Assembly (NCBI GenBank): GCA_002385605.1
Contig: DGDU01000030.1
Span: forward strand, 1-19,294
Reading direction: 5' to 3'
DNA length: 19,294 nucleotides
DNA from: Christensenella sp. UBA3944
GTDB taxonomy: Bacteria; Bacillota; Clostridia; Christensenellales; DTU072
In this document: positions 1-6,709 of the stretch, piece by piece
Layout: the number at the start of each line of letters is the position of its first letter
How positions within the stretch are numbered: position 1 is the first letter of the stretch
Program-made: the position numbers and the translations under genes
Notes under the pieces: model-generated
What the model was told of the DNA's origin: nothing
Database searches by the model: none
What the model saw: the letters and a program-made list of their open reading frames with translations, nothing else

Positions 1-245
1 GAATTTAGTTTAACGGCTTTCATAACCCTTCCTTCGTCTTTTCCCTCTACGAATGTCCTGCTGGAACCCAGGCCCTCTTCGAACGAAATGTAAAGGCCGT
101 CTTGAGTGGTTACTACCAAGTCGATATCGTTAACCTCGGGCGTGGTGTCCATCGTAAACCATGCGAAGGTTGTCGTAGCGGCAAGAGCGATAGCTATTAC
201 CAAAGCCGCGAGAGAGATCAAAAGTCTCCTGTTAGCGTTTTTCAT
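1..245 (-). CDS. SipW-type exported surface/fibre protein, 5' part only
   Basis: The reading frame starts with ATG at 245 behind a strong site (GGAGGT) and runs off the left edge. About 81 residues are visible. A short basic start (MKNANRRLL) is followed by a hydrophobic stretch at about residues 8-23 and then TTFAWFT. This N-terminus is typical of SipW-cognate signal peptides, as in TasA/camelysin-like extracellular fibre or matrix proteins of Firmicutes. The mature start is rich in Thr, Val and acidic residues, as expected for a beta-sandwich protein. It lies 66 nt downstream of the 240-residue gene, with no terminator between, so both probably share the c-di-GMP riboswitch leader. No SipW peptidase gene is in view. 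The class is fairly secure from the signal sequence; the function is inferred. Confidence 0.7.
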   Translation of the reverse strand, partial: MKNANRRLLISLAALVIAIALAATTTFAWFTMDTTPEVNDIDLVVTTQDGLYISFEEGLGSSRTFVEGKDEGRVMKAVKLN

Positions 246-311
246 TGTTACCTCCAAATATATTAAAGTTTGATCAATCCTTATGGATTTGTTTCCGTTG
301 TGTTTTCTGGT

Positions 312-1034
312 TTACGAAGCCTTGAAGTTCATCGTAATCCTTATCGCGCCGCCCTTTATATCGTCTACACAGTCCTCGTCGAACCCCTCTAGCCACATCA
401 CCACCGTGTATATAACCGTTTGGCTTTCCTTAAGGACCGGGGTGAAAGTCGTGCATATCAGCCTGTCGTCTACAAAAGGTTCGGTGTCGTAAAGTACTTT
501 CATACCTATCGGCGGGTTTTCGGTGTACGATACCGGGTTGCCCTGAGCGTCGCGTTTGGCGTATATCGTGCGCTCGCCGTCTCTTATGAGCATCACCCTT
601 AGCGCACCGTCTACATTCTTGTAAACCTGGTTTATCGTCATCGTCATCGAGTAGCTTATATCGATGGGCGAGGTGTTCTTGAGAGCGAAGGTGTACGCCC
701 AGTAACGCCTGTTTTGTGTGTCGCCGTGAAGCCCGAACCCCGTTTTGTCTATGTCGTCGGGGATATTGGCGTAGGTGGCGTTGGTGATGTCCGTCATCCC
801 TTTTGCGTAAAGTATTGAGGTCGCGTTGGAAACGAAGTCGTTGTTTTCGCTTAAGGAAATGGCAAGGCGCTCGGTTTTCTCTACACTGATTATAAAGTTG
901 CCGACATTGTTCATATAGATGCTGAGCCCGACCACGATGATCGACAATGCCAAAGTGATAGCTATTGCAAACTTAGATATCCTTAGCAAGAGCAACCGTC
1001 GGGGCCAGGGCTTTAGAAGCTTTTTTACTGCCAT
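312..1034 (-). CDS. Membrane-anchored or exported TasA/SipW-associated-like protein
   Basis: A 240-residue protein with a basic N-terminus (KKLLKPWPRRLLLLR) and one hydrophobic segment at about residues 19-40. The rest is predicted extracellular and beta-rich. The C-terminal pattern VMWLEGFDEDC...GG resembles the WLEGxDPxC...GG pattern I recall from clostridial SipW-associated exported proteins. There are only two cysteines, both near the C-terminus. Translation starts at ATG 1034 after GAGGA. It is the first gene behind a c-di-GMP-I riboswitch and terminator and precedes a second SipW-type gene, which suggests a biofilm-matrix or surface-fibre component or anchor made when c-di-GMP is high. 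No catalytic motif is visible. It could also be a secretion accessory protein rather than a fibre subunit. Confidence 0.6.
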   Translation of the reverse strand: MAVKKLLKPWPRRLLLLRISKFAIAITLALSIIVVGLSIYMNNVGNFIISVEKTERLAISLSENNDFVSNATSILYAKGMTDITNATYANIPDDIDKTGFGLHGDTQNRRYWAYTFALKNTSPIDISYSMTMTINQVYKNVDGALRVMLIRDGERTIYAKRDAQGNPVSYTENPPIGMKVLYDTEPFVDDRLICTTFTPVLKESQTVIYTVVMWLEGFDEDCVDDIKGGAIRITMNFKAS

Positions 1035-1045
1035 ACCCGTCCTCT

Positions 1046-1084
1046 AAAATTAAAAAATACCACAATAACATAACTGTTATGTGG
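1046..1084 (-). terminator. Riboswitch expression-platform terminator
   Basis: On the minus strand CCACATAACA pairs with TGTTATTGTGG (one bulged T) around a GTTA loop, followed by a T-rich run at 1059-1046. It lies between the aptamer and the 240-residue gene. The 5' arm shares CCAC (1081-1084) with the 3' strand of aptamer stem P1. Ligand-stabilised P1 would therefore disfavour the terminator, predicting an ON switch. Confidence 0.82.
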
Positions 1085-1151
1085 TAACTGGCTACCCTTT
1101 AAGGCCCTATAGCTTTGCGTCACTACCTTTCGATAGTTTTGCCTTTATCAC
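1081..1151 (-). promoter_or_regulatory. Cyclic-di-GMP-I (GEMM-I) riboswitch aptamer
   Basis: Read on the minus strand, this has the GEMM-I landmarks in order. They are AAAGGCAAAAC; hairpin P2 (ACTATC, GAAA tetraloop, GGTAGT); the conserved GACGCAAAGC joint; P3 beginning GCTATAGGGCCT and closing with GGGTAGC; then GTTACC with the P1 strand. The base just before CAAA is G, corresponding to G20 of the Vibrio Vc2 aptamer, which favours c-di-GMP over the A20-type cGAMP sensors. P1 (GTGATAA with TTACCAC) has one mismatch. The aptamer begins about 13 nt after the predicted transcription start and is followed at once by an intrinsic terminator. It controls the SipW/TasA-like pair. The aptamer call rests on direct sequence match; the ON direction is inferred from the overlap. 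Confidence 0.93.
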
Positions 1152-1170
1152 AAATTATTAAGTTGTCTAC

Positions 1171-1200
1171 ATTATATGGGACGGAATATGCCGATGTCAA
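1171..1200 (-). promoter_or_regulatory. Sigma-A promoter of the riboswitch leader
   Basis: The minus strand carries a perfect -35 TTGACA (1195-1200) and a perfect -10 TATAAT (1171-1176) with an 18-bp spacer. The predicted start is near 1164, just ahead of the aptamer. This strong constitutive-looking promoter fits control at the riboswitch rather than at initiation. Confidence 0.85.
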
Positions 1201-1291
1201 CCGTTTTAGCCAATCTCGAATTGCCATGTTTTGTAAATTAATAGTAAATCTTACCCGAATCTTAAGATTTCGCCCATTTTTGTATATTTTA

Positions 1292-2455
1292 TTAGATGTA
1301 ATCGCGGTCTATGCCTATTATGAAGTAGAATTTATGCTTGGGGTCGGAAATAGCTTCTTTTACGGCGGCTTCGATTTCTTCCTTTGTGATTTCGCACCCG
1401 AAGGGTATTACGGCGTCAAAAAGTATGTTAGAGTGGGTCAGACACCTCACCACCCTGAAATCGTGCAGGGTAAGCCTACAATCCAGCTTCGCCACGGCTT
1501 CAAGCGCCTTTATCCTAAACTCGTTTACATACTCGTCGTCGGTTTCGACAGGGTCCATATGGATGGAAAGCTTGATGTTAAGCTCCTCCTCGAAGTCCCT
1601 CTCTATCTTGTCCATAAGGTCGTGGCTTACCATAATGTCAACTTTGGCGTCCACCTCGGCGTGCACGCTGGCGAAGTAGCAGCCCTCGCCGTAATTGTGT
1701 ACCATAAGGTCATGTATGCCCAGAATACCCTCGTAGGAAAGAATCTTATCCTTTATCTTGCAGATAAGCTCTTTGTCGGGCTTCTTGCCGAGAAGGGGGT
1801 CCGTCGTTTCTTTTATAAGCTTAACGGCGGAAAAGATTATAAACAGCGAAACAGCCAAACCGAAGTAAGCGTCCACATTGACGCCGGCGGCTTTTATAAT
1901 GATAGACGAAAGAAGTACCGCAGCAGTGGCGATAATGTCGTTAAAGCTGTCGGTTCCCGCGGCTTTCAAGGCGTCCGAATTTATGGATTTGCCGAAATCC
2001 CTGTAAAGAATCATTAGCAGAAGCTTTGCCGCGATGGAGACAGCAAGCACGGCAAAGGTAAACGCCGAAACGGTAACCGCCGTGGGGGTTATCATCTTTT
2101 CTATCGAGCTTTTGGCAAGAAGTATGCCGATGGCCAGAACGAAAAACGAAACCAGAAGCCCCGTAATGTATTCGTATCTCGCGTGACCGTAAGGGTGCTC
2201 GGCGTCGGCGGGGCGCTTTGCAAGCTTAAACCCGATAAAAGTTACCACCGACGAGCCGGCGTCCGAAAGGTTGTTCACGGCGTCGGCGACTATGGTAATG
2301 CTGCCGCCGATAAGCCCTACCGCAAGCTTGAAGGCAAACAACAAAACATTGCAAACTATGCCCACTATACCCGCGGCTATGCCGTACCTTGCCCTCACCT
2401 GGGGGTCGCAAACATTCTTATAATCTTTGATAAACAGCTTTTTGATGATATTCAT
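1292..2455 (-). CDS. Cation diffusion facilitator (CDF) family efflux transporter, probably Mn2+-type
   Basis: A 387-residue inner-membrane metal/proton antiporter. About six transmembrane helices lie in residues 25-215, followed by a cytoplasmic CDF dimerisation domain and an extra C-terminal segment. The helix-2 metal motif reads ADAVNNLSDAGSS, giving N61xxxD65, and the helix-5 motif is D169SFND173. An N/D plus D/D site without His is what is described for manganese exporters such as MntE, whereas zinc CDFs carry His. Substrate assignment is therefore a family-based inference. The conserved loop DAEHPYGHARYE (about 84-95) is present. The start at MNIIKKLF matches the family's usual N-terminus, but no ribosome-binding site precedes it, only a tandem TTCTGTTA repeat. 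It is divergent from the FAD oxidoreductase. No clear terminator follows; an AATCTTAAGATT palindrome lies at 1258-1269. Confidence 0.93.
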   Translation of the reverse strand: MNIIKKLFIKDYKNVCDPQVRARYGIAAGIVGIVCNVLLFAFKLAVGLIGGSITIVADAVNNLSDAGSSVVTFIGFKLAKRPADAEHPYGHARYEYITGLLVSFFVLAIGILLAKSSIEKMITPTAVTVSAFTFAVLAVSIAAKLLLMILYRDFGKSINSDALKAAGTDSFNDIIATAAVLLSSIIIKAAGVNVDAYFGLAVSLFIIFSAVKLIKETTDPLLGKKPDKELICKIKDKILSYEGILGIHDLMVHNYGEGCYFASVHAEVDAKVDIMVSHDLMDKIERDFEEELNIKLSIHMDPVETDDEYVNEFRIKALEAVAKLDCRLTLHDFRVVRCLTHSNILFDAVIPFGCEITKEEIEAAVKEAISDPKHKFYFIIGIDRDYI

Positions 2456-2485
2456 AGCTTAACAGAATAACAGAATAATATATTT

Positions 2486-2515
2486 ATTATACACCAAATA
2501 TGTTACGAAAGTCTT
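2486..2515 (-). promoter_or_regulatory. Possible promoter of the CDF gene
   Basis: A perfect -10 TATAAT on the minus strand (2486-2491) has only a weak -35 (AAGACT, 18-bp spacing). The predicted leader is about 24 nt and lacks a Shine-Dalgarno match. Confidence 0.45.
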
Positions 2516-2521
2516 TGCGCA

Positions 2522-2550
2522 TTGACAAAAATTACCGTTTGCCTTATAAT
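2522..2550 (+). promoter_or_regulatory. Sigma-A promoter of the FAD oxidoreductase gene
   Basis: TTGACA (2522-2527) and TATAAT (2545-2550) with a 17-bp spacer match the consensus exactly. GGGGAGG at 2565-2571 is the ribosome-binding site for ATG 2582. Confidence 0.88.
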
Positions 2551-2581
2551 TTTGCTAATATCGCGGGGAGGTACTTAATAT

Positions 2582-3883
2582 ATGAAAGTTATAGTTATAG
2601 GAGCCGGCGTAGGCGGGCTGGTTGCTGCCGAGCTGTTCGGCAAAGCGGGCAACGAGGTTATAGTCTTTGAAAAAGGCGGCAAGGACGGCTGGACTTACGA
2701 CTGGCACGACGATGTAAGCCGCGACATTTTCGCAGAGCTAGGCATTACAATACCCAAAAGCGAATACTTCATAAAGGAAAGCTGGACTTTCGTCACCCCC
2801 GACGAAAAGACCGAGCTTTATGTCGAAACGCCCGAGGAAACAAGGGACTACTCTATAGAAAGAAGAGGGCTTGCGCACATTCTTGCCGAAAGGGCACAAA
2901 AGGTCGCGGACATACGATTCGGCACAGGCGCCGAAGCCCTGATTATAGAAAACGATAAAGTAAAGGGAGTTATCGCGGGCGGCGAAAAGCATTACGCCGA
3001 CCTCGTGATAGACAATTCGGGCGTGCATTCGCCCTTCAGGGCCTCGCTTCCCGCCTCGTACGGCGTCGAGCGCGAGCCCGACAGAAACGAGGTATTTTAC
3101 GCCTACAGAGGCTTCCACAAGAGGGCAGAGGGCTCTCCCGACCCCAGATACACAAACAAGGTTTACCTCAAGCACCTGGGCGAGGAAGGCATTTCGTGGT
3201 GCATCCTGGACCCCTCGGGGCTTGTAAACATACTTGTGGGGCGCATAGGCAGCCTTCCCGAAGCCACATTCAGGAACGCCTACCAAAAGCTTAAGGAATC
3301 CAACCCCATAATCGGCGACGAGGTTGTAAGGGGCGGCGGCGTTTACGCCATCCCCGTAAGGCACCCCGCGATGAGGTTCGGCGGGGACGGCTACGCGCTT
3401 ATAGGCGACTCGGCGTTTATGACTATACCAATGATGGGCTCGGGCATAGCAAACTCTATGCTTGCGGCAAGCCTTCTTGCCGAGGCCGTGGCGAAGTCGG
3501 GCAAGGCCGACGCCGAAACGATATGGAATTACCAGGTCGCCTATTACAAGAGGGTTGGCGCCAAGCACACGGGCGGCGATGTTATGAAGCGCTGGATGCT
3601 CACGGCAAAGCCCGAGGAGCTGGACTTCCTTATCGGCAAAGGCGTAATAAATAAAAACGATATGCAGAGCGGCTCGACTGGCAACGATATCGCCCTCTCC
3701 TTCTCCGCCATAATGGATAAGGTAAAGCGCGCCTTCCCGAGAATCCCCCTCCTGTTAACTCTTAAAGGGGCCGTGGACAACAGCAAGAAAGCAAAAAAGG
3801 TAGCCTCTCAAATTCCCGAAAATTACGATTCGGACGCGATAAAAGCATGGGAAAACAAAGTGTTGGCTTTCTTCAAGAAATAA
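2582..3883 (+). CDS. FAD-dependent oxidoreductase, geranylgeranyl-reductase/FixC-like
   Basis: 433 residues. The N-terminal Rossmann FAD motif is MKVIVIGAGVGG with acidic E30 at the end of the second strand. DNSGVHSPFR lies at about 144-153 and the second FAD motif GYALIGDSAFM (G275-D276) is followed by IPMMGSGIANSM. This order is that of the PHBH fold in the geranylgeranyl reductase/FixC group, which reduces or hydroxylates isoprenoid or aromatic substrates. The substrate cannot be read from the sequence. No signal peptide or membrane helix is evident and the length is normal. It has its own perfect promoter and a strong ribosome-binding site, stands alone, and ends in a bidirectional terminator. 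Function in lipid or quinone metabolism is only a possibility. Confidence 0.85.
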   Translation: MKVIVIGAGVGGLVAAELFGKAGNEVIVFEKGGKDGWTYDWHDDVSRDIFAELGITIPKSEYFIKESWTFVTPDEKTELYVETPEETRDYSIERRGLAHILAERAQKVADIRFGTGAEALIIENDKVKGVIAGGEKHYADLVIDNSGVHSPFRASLPASYGVEREPDRNEVFYAYRGFHKRAEGSPDPRYTNKVYLKHLGEEGISWCILDPSGLVNILVGRIGSLPEATFRNAYQKLKESNPIIGDEVVRGGGVYAIPVRHPAMRFGGDGYALIGDSAFMTIPMMGSGIANSMLAASLLAEAVAKSGKADAETIWNYQVAYYKRVGAKHTGGDVMKRWMLTAKPEELDFLIGKGVINKNDMQSGSTGNDIALSFSAIMDKVKRAFPRIPLLLTLKGAVDNSKKAKKVASQIPENYDSDAIKAWENKVLAFFKK

Positions 3884-3913
3884 AGCCGTTCGGCAAAATC
3901 CCAATACATAAAC

Positions 3914-3937
3914 AAAAGAGGCCGTCCGGCCTCTTTT
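3914..3937. terminator. Bidirectional intrinsic terminator
   Basis: AAAAGAGGCCG, two bases TC, then CGGCCTCTTTT: an 11-bp perfect inverted repeat with A and T tracts on each side. It serves the convergent FAD oxidoreductase (plus) and TrpR-like gene (minus). The minus-strand stop codon (3936-3938) falls inside it. Confidence 0.9.
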
Positions 3938-4229
3938 AATTTTCTTCTTTCTTAACCTCTATAAACTTTCTGTATCCGCCTTTGCCGTGCCGTATGCTGT
4001 TGGATACGCGGCTTAAGGTAGCGGAGGAAATGTCGGTTTGCGCTATAACCTGCGCGTAGGTGTTGCCTTTAAGCAATAGCTCGGCCGCCTTTACCCTTTG
4101 CGCCATCTGCAGCACCTCGTTTACGGTGCAGAGATCGCTAAGCAGTATCTCGCAATCCTCGCGCGTTTGAACCTTAATGAGGGTATCATACAAAAGGTTT
4201 ATCATATCACCCGTGATTTTTTCCTTCAT
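3936..4229 (-). CDS. YerC/YecD-family TrpR-like DNA-binding regulator
   Basis: 97 residues. It matches the TrpR-related YerC/YecD family: an all-helical N-terminus, LCTVNEVLQMAQRVKAAELLLKGNTYAQVIAQTDISSATLSRVSNSI (about 32-78) with a helix-turn-helix, then HGKGGY. The start ATG 4229 has AAGGAG seven nt upstream. It is the last gene of the amino-acid ABC operon, 15 nt after the ATPase. That placement suggests it senses the imported amino acid and may regulate this operon through the inverted repeat in the operon promoter. TrpR itself binds tryptophan; whether YerC-type proteins do is not shown by sequence. Confidence 0.88.
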   Translation of the reverse strand: MKEKITGDMINLLYDTLIKVQTREDCEILLSDLCTVNEVLQMAQRVKAAELLLKGNTYAQVIAQTDISSATLSRVSNSIRHGKGGYRKFIEVKKEEN

Positions 4230-4244
4230 AAGCCGTACTCCTTA

Positions 4245-5093
4245 TCAGTATTTGGCTATAAACTGTTTTGTCCTTTCGGATTTGGGGTTGCCGAATACTT
4301 CGTCGGGCGTACCCTCTTCCTCTATTTTGCCGTCGTACATAAAGATTATGCGGTCGGCGACATCGCGGGCAAACTCCATCTCGTGGGTGACGACGATCAT
4401 CGTGCTGTTGTATTTTTTGAGGTCTTTTATAACCTTAAGAACCTCGCCTGTAAGCTCGGGGTCTAAGGCGCTTGTTGGCTCGTCGAAGCAAAGCACATCG
4501 GGCTCTAGCGCTAAGGCGCGGGCGATGGCCACTCTCTGCTGCTGCCCGCCCGAAAGCTCGAAGGGGTAGGAGTATGTCTTGTCGCCGAGGCCCACACGCT
4601 CTATAAGCTGTTTGGCTTTGTCGGTGTTTCCGGCGTACTCTGCCCTAAGCGCGGCGCGGTATTTGGCAATTGTCTTGGGGAGATCGCCCAGCTTTTGGAA
4701 GAAGGAGCGCTTGTCTTCGCCGAAAAACGCCTTTCTGAGTTTTTCCTTGCTCTGAAGGTTTAAGGCAAGCGTTATGTTCTGCAGTGTGTTGTATTGCGGG
4801 AAGAGATTGAACTGTTGGAACACCAGCCCGAAGTGCAGGCGCTTTTTGCGAAGCTCGGCCTCATCCGATTTTTGCTGCTTACCGCAGTCGTAAAGGCACT
4901 CGCCGTTTACGATAATGCAGCCGCCGTCGGCTTTTTCGAGAAAGTTGAGCGTGCGGAGAAGTGTGGACTTCCCGCTTCCCGACGAGCCGATTATGGCAAG
5001 AACCTCGCCCTTCTCCAGGCTGAAGCTGATGTCCTTTAAGACTTCCAGCTTACCGAAGTTCTTTTTAAGATTTTTTACTTCCAGTATCGGCAT
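4245..5093 (-). CDS. Polar amino-acid ABC transporter, ATP-binding subunit
   Basis: 282 residues, GlnQ/HisP type. Walker A is GSSGSGKST (36-44), the Q-loop lies around Q93-Q94 (VFQQFNLFP), the signature is LSGGQQQR (180-187), Walker B is VLCFDEP (200-206), the D-loop is SALD and the switch His is H237. All catalytic motifs are intact. The usual length is about 240 residues. The extra roughly 40 residues lie in the helical subdomain (about 112-156), a basic stretch between the Q-loop region and the signature. The gene lies 10 nt after the permease and 15 nt before the TrpR-like gene. It powers uptake together with the permease and lipoprotein upstream. Confidence 0.95.
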   Translation of the reverse strand: MPILEVKNLKKNFGKLEVLKDISFSLEKGEVLAIIGSSGSGKSTLLRTLNFLEKADGGCIIVNGECLYDCGKQQKSDEAELRKKRLHFGLVFQQFNLFPQYNTLQNITLALNLQSKEKLRKAFFGEDKRSFFQKLGDLPKTIAKYRAALRAEYAGNTDKAKQLIERVGLGDKTYSYPFELSGGQQQRVAIARALALEPDVLCFDEPTSALDPELTGEVLKVIKDLKKYNSTMIVVTHEMEFARDVADRIIFMYDGKIEEEGTPDEVFGNPKSERTKQFIAKY

Positions 5094-5103
5094 GGGACGC
5101 TCC

Positions 5104-5748
5104 TTAACGGTAATAATCCAGCTTCTTTTCTATAAAGTTAAACATAACGGTGAGTATTCCGCAGAATATCAGATAGAATACGCCCGCGTAGAACAAGGGA
5201 TAAATTATCCCAAAGCCCGCCATTATGTCGTTGGAGGCGCTTATAAGCTCCTCGACGGCGATAACCCTCGCGAGGGCGGTATCCTTAACCAGAGTGATAA
5301 CCTCGTTGGATACGGGCGCCATAATTCTCTTCACAACCTGGAAAAGGACGATCTTGAAAAAGATCTGCGCCTTTGTCATTCCGAGAACCTGCCCCGCCTC
5401 GTATTGGCCCTTGCTTATGCTCTCGATGCCGCCGCGGTATATCTCCGAAAAATAGCACGCGTAGTTAATAACGAACGCTATTATTACCGCCGTGAACCTT
5501 GTGGTGAAGTTTACGCCGAACAACAAGCCCGGAACATAAAAAACCACAATAACCTGGAGCATCAGGGGCGTACCCCTGATGATCCAGACTATCGTTCTCG
5601 TAAGCCATCTTAGCGGCTTGAATTTTGTCATCGAGCCGAAGGCCACTATTAGCCCCAGCGGAAGCGCCATCGCCAATGTGAGGGCAAACACCAGAACGGT
5701 GGTGCCGAAGCCCTCAAGAAGCTGTAATGTTACCTGTCCGAAATTCAT
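5104..5748 (-). CDS. Polar amino-acid ABC transporter, permease subunit
   Basis: 214 residues of the HisM/GlnP type, with about five membrane helices starting at residue 15. The signature of the first half, RTIVWIIRGTPLMLQV, is at about 51-66, and the EAA loop (YEAGQVLGMTKAQIFF, about 116-131) contacts the ATPase. Length is normal. It follows the lipoprotein gene by 20 nt. A single permease is present, so the channel is probably a homodimer. Confidence 0.95.
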   Translation of the reverse strand: MNFGQVTLQLLEGFGTTVLVFALTLAMALPLGLIVAFGSMTKFKPLRWLTRTIVWIIRGTPLMLQVIVVFYVPGLLFGVNFTTRFTAVIIAFVINYACYFSEIYRGGIESISKGQYEAGQVLGMTKAQIFFKIVLFQVVKRIMAPVSNEVITLVKDTALARVIAVEELISASNDIMAGFGIIYPLFYAGVFYLIFCGILTVMFNFIEKKLDYYR

Positions 5749-5768
5749 AACCCGAATATTATACTATT

Positions 5769-6572
5769 TTATTCGATGGGTATCAAGGATTCCGCTATGG
5801 CATATTTTTCGGCAAGCTCCTGAATTTTGCCGTTGGCATAGAGTTTCTTGAGCGCAGCGTTAACCTTTTCAAGGGTGTCGGGGCTGCCCTTGCGGAAACC
5901 TATGGCGTACTCTTCCTCTCCGCCGAGGCCGAGGTCGAGGATTTGCAGATCCTGGAAGGAAGCGCCCTTAAGGGTGCCTTCCGCCATAACGCGGTCTACA
6001 ATGGCTACATCGCAGGTGCCGGAGAGAACTTCCTGCACGGCTTCAAGCTGGGACTCCTGCCTTATGTAAGTGTAGGTGATATCCTCGAGGCCCATGATGG
6101 CGGATTCGCCGGCGGATTGTTTTTCGGCAACGAGTTTTTTGCCCGCGAGGCTCTCGATGGAGGTGTATTGGGCGGCGTTGGACTTCTTAACAACGGCTAT
6201 CTGCTTGTTCTTGAGGTAGGGAAGCGAGAAGTCGGTGCTTTCCTTTCTCTCTTCGGTTACGGTGAAGCCGTTCCAGATGGCGTCGATGTTCTTGCTCTCG
6301 AGCTCGAAGAATTTGTTCTCCCACTTGATGAGCTGGAATTTAGCTTCTACGCCCAGTTCTTCGCAAAGGGCTATGGCAAGCTCGGTATCGAAGCCGATAA
6401 GGTTGCCGCTTTCGTCTTTATAGTTCATGGGCGAGAAGATGGTGTAACCTATAACCATTTCGCCTTTCTTTTCGATGTAGGCCCAATCATTGTCCTTATT
6501 GCAGGCCGCGAGCCCGAATACGGCGGAAACCGCCAGAACCGCTATAAGCGCAAAAATCAATAATTTTTTCAT
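5769..6572 (-). CDS. Amino-acid-binding lipoprotein of the ABC importer
   Basis: 267 residues. A lipoprotein signal peptide ends in LAAC with C24 as the lipidation site. The mature part is a type-3 periplasmic-binding-protein fold: EMVIGYTIFSPMNYKDESGNLIGFDTELA... (family motif for polar amino-acid binders) and WNGFTVTEERKESTDFSLPY. It would be anchored outside the membrane and deliver substrate to the permease. Substrate (glutamine, cystine or other) is not resolvable. It is the first gene of a four-gene operon; ATG 6572 has AAGGAGAGG upstream. Confidence 0.95.
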   Translation of the reverse strand: MKKLLIFALIAVLAVSAVFGLAACNKDNDWAYIEKKGEMVIGYTIFSPMNYKDESGNLIGFDTELAIALCEELGVEAKFQLIKWENKFFELESKNIDAIWNGFTVTEERKESTDFSLPYLKNKQIAVVKKSNAAQYTSIESLAGKKLVAEKQSAGESAIMGLEDITYTYIRQESQLEAVQEVLSGTCDVAIVDRVMAEGTLKGASFQDLQILDLGLGGEEEYAIGFRKGSPDTLEKVNAALKKLYANGKIQELAEKYAIAESLIPIE

Positions 6573-6603
6573 ATTTGCCTCTCCTTAAATTTATGATATG
6601 CTC

Positions 6604-6632
6604 ATTATACTTTACTTCGCTAAAGAAGTAAA
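6604..6632 (-). promoter_or_regulatory. Promoter of the amino-acid ABC operon
   Basis: Minus strand -35 TTTACT (6627-6632) and perfect -10 TATAAT (6604-6609) with a 17-bp spacer. The leader is about 25 nt, too short for a T-box or other leader riboswitch. Confidence 0.75.
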
Positions 6633-6633
6633 G
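6610..6633. promoter_or_regulatory. Candidate operator: perfect inverted repeat inside the promoter
   Basis: CTTTACTTC, six bases (GCTAAA), GAAGTAAAG. The 9-bp arms are perfect and cover the -35 box and the whole spacer up to the -10 box. A protein bound here would block RNA polymerase. The operon's own TrpR-like product is the obvious candidate. Direct observation is the repeat; the binding protein is inferred. Confidence 0.6.
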
Positions 6634-6650
6634 CGTTTGCGGCATATTTT

Positions 6651-6678
6651 TTGAAATTTTTTTGAGAAAATTTATAAA
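6651..6678 (+). promoter_or_regulatory. Possible promoter of the M23 peptidase gene
   Basis: TTGAAA (6651-6656) and TATAAA (6673-6678), 16-bp spacer, about 30 nt upstream of ATG 6710. Confidence 0.5.
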
Positions 6679-6709
6679 TAAAACCTCTGTTTATAAAGAA
6701 AATACATTC

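Noticed and set aside
1258..1269. AATCTTAAGATT palindrome as terminator of the CDF gene
   Set aside because: A perfect 12-mer without a loop or T-tract. It might be an operator near the riboswitch promoter, but it lies more than 50 bp upstream of the -35 and nothing supports it.
1115..2017. 300-residue plus-strand ORF opposite the CDF gene
   Set aside because: Antisense shadow of a clear CDF protein. It has no ribosome-binding site or recognisable motif, and its start lies inside the riboswitch.
6662..6709. Upstream in-frame TTG start for the M23 peptidase
   Set aside because: It would put a polar 16-residue segment before the signal peptide and overlaps the predicted promoter. ATG 6710 begins a normal signal sequence.
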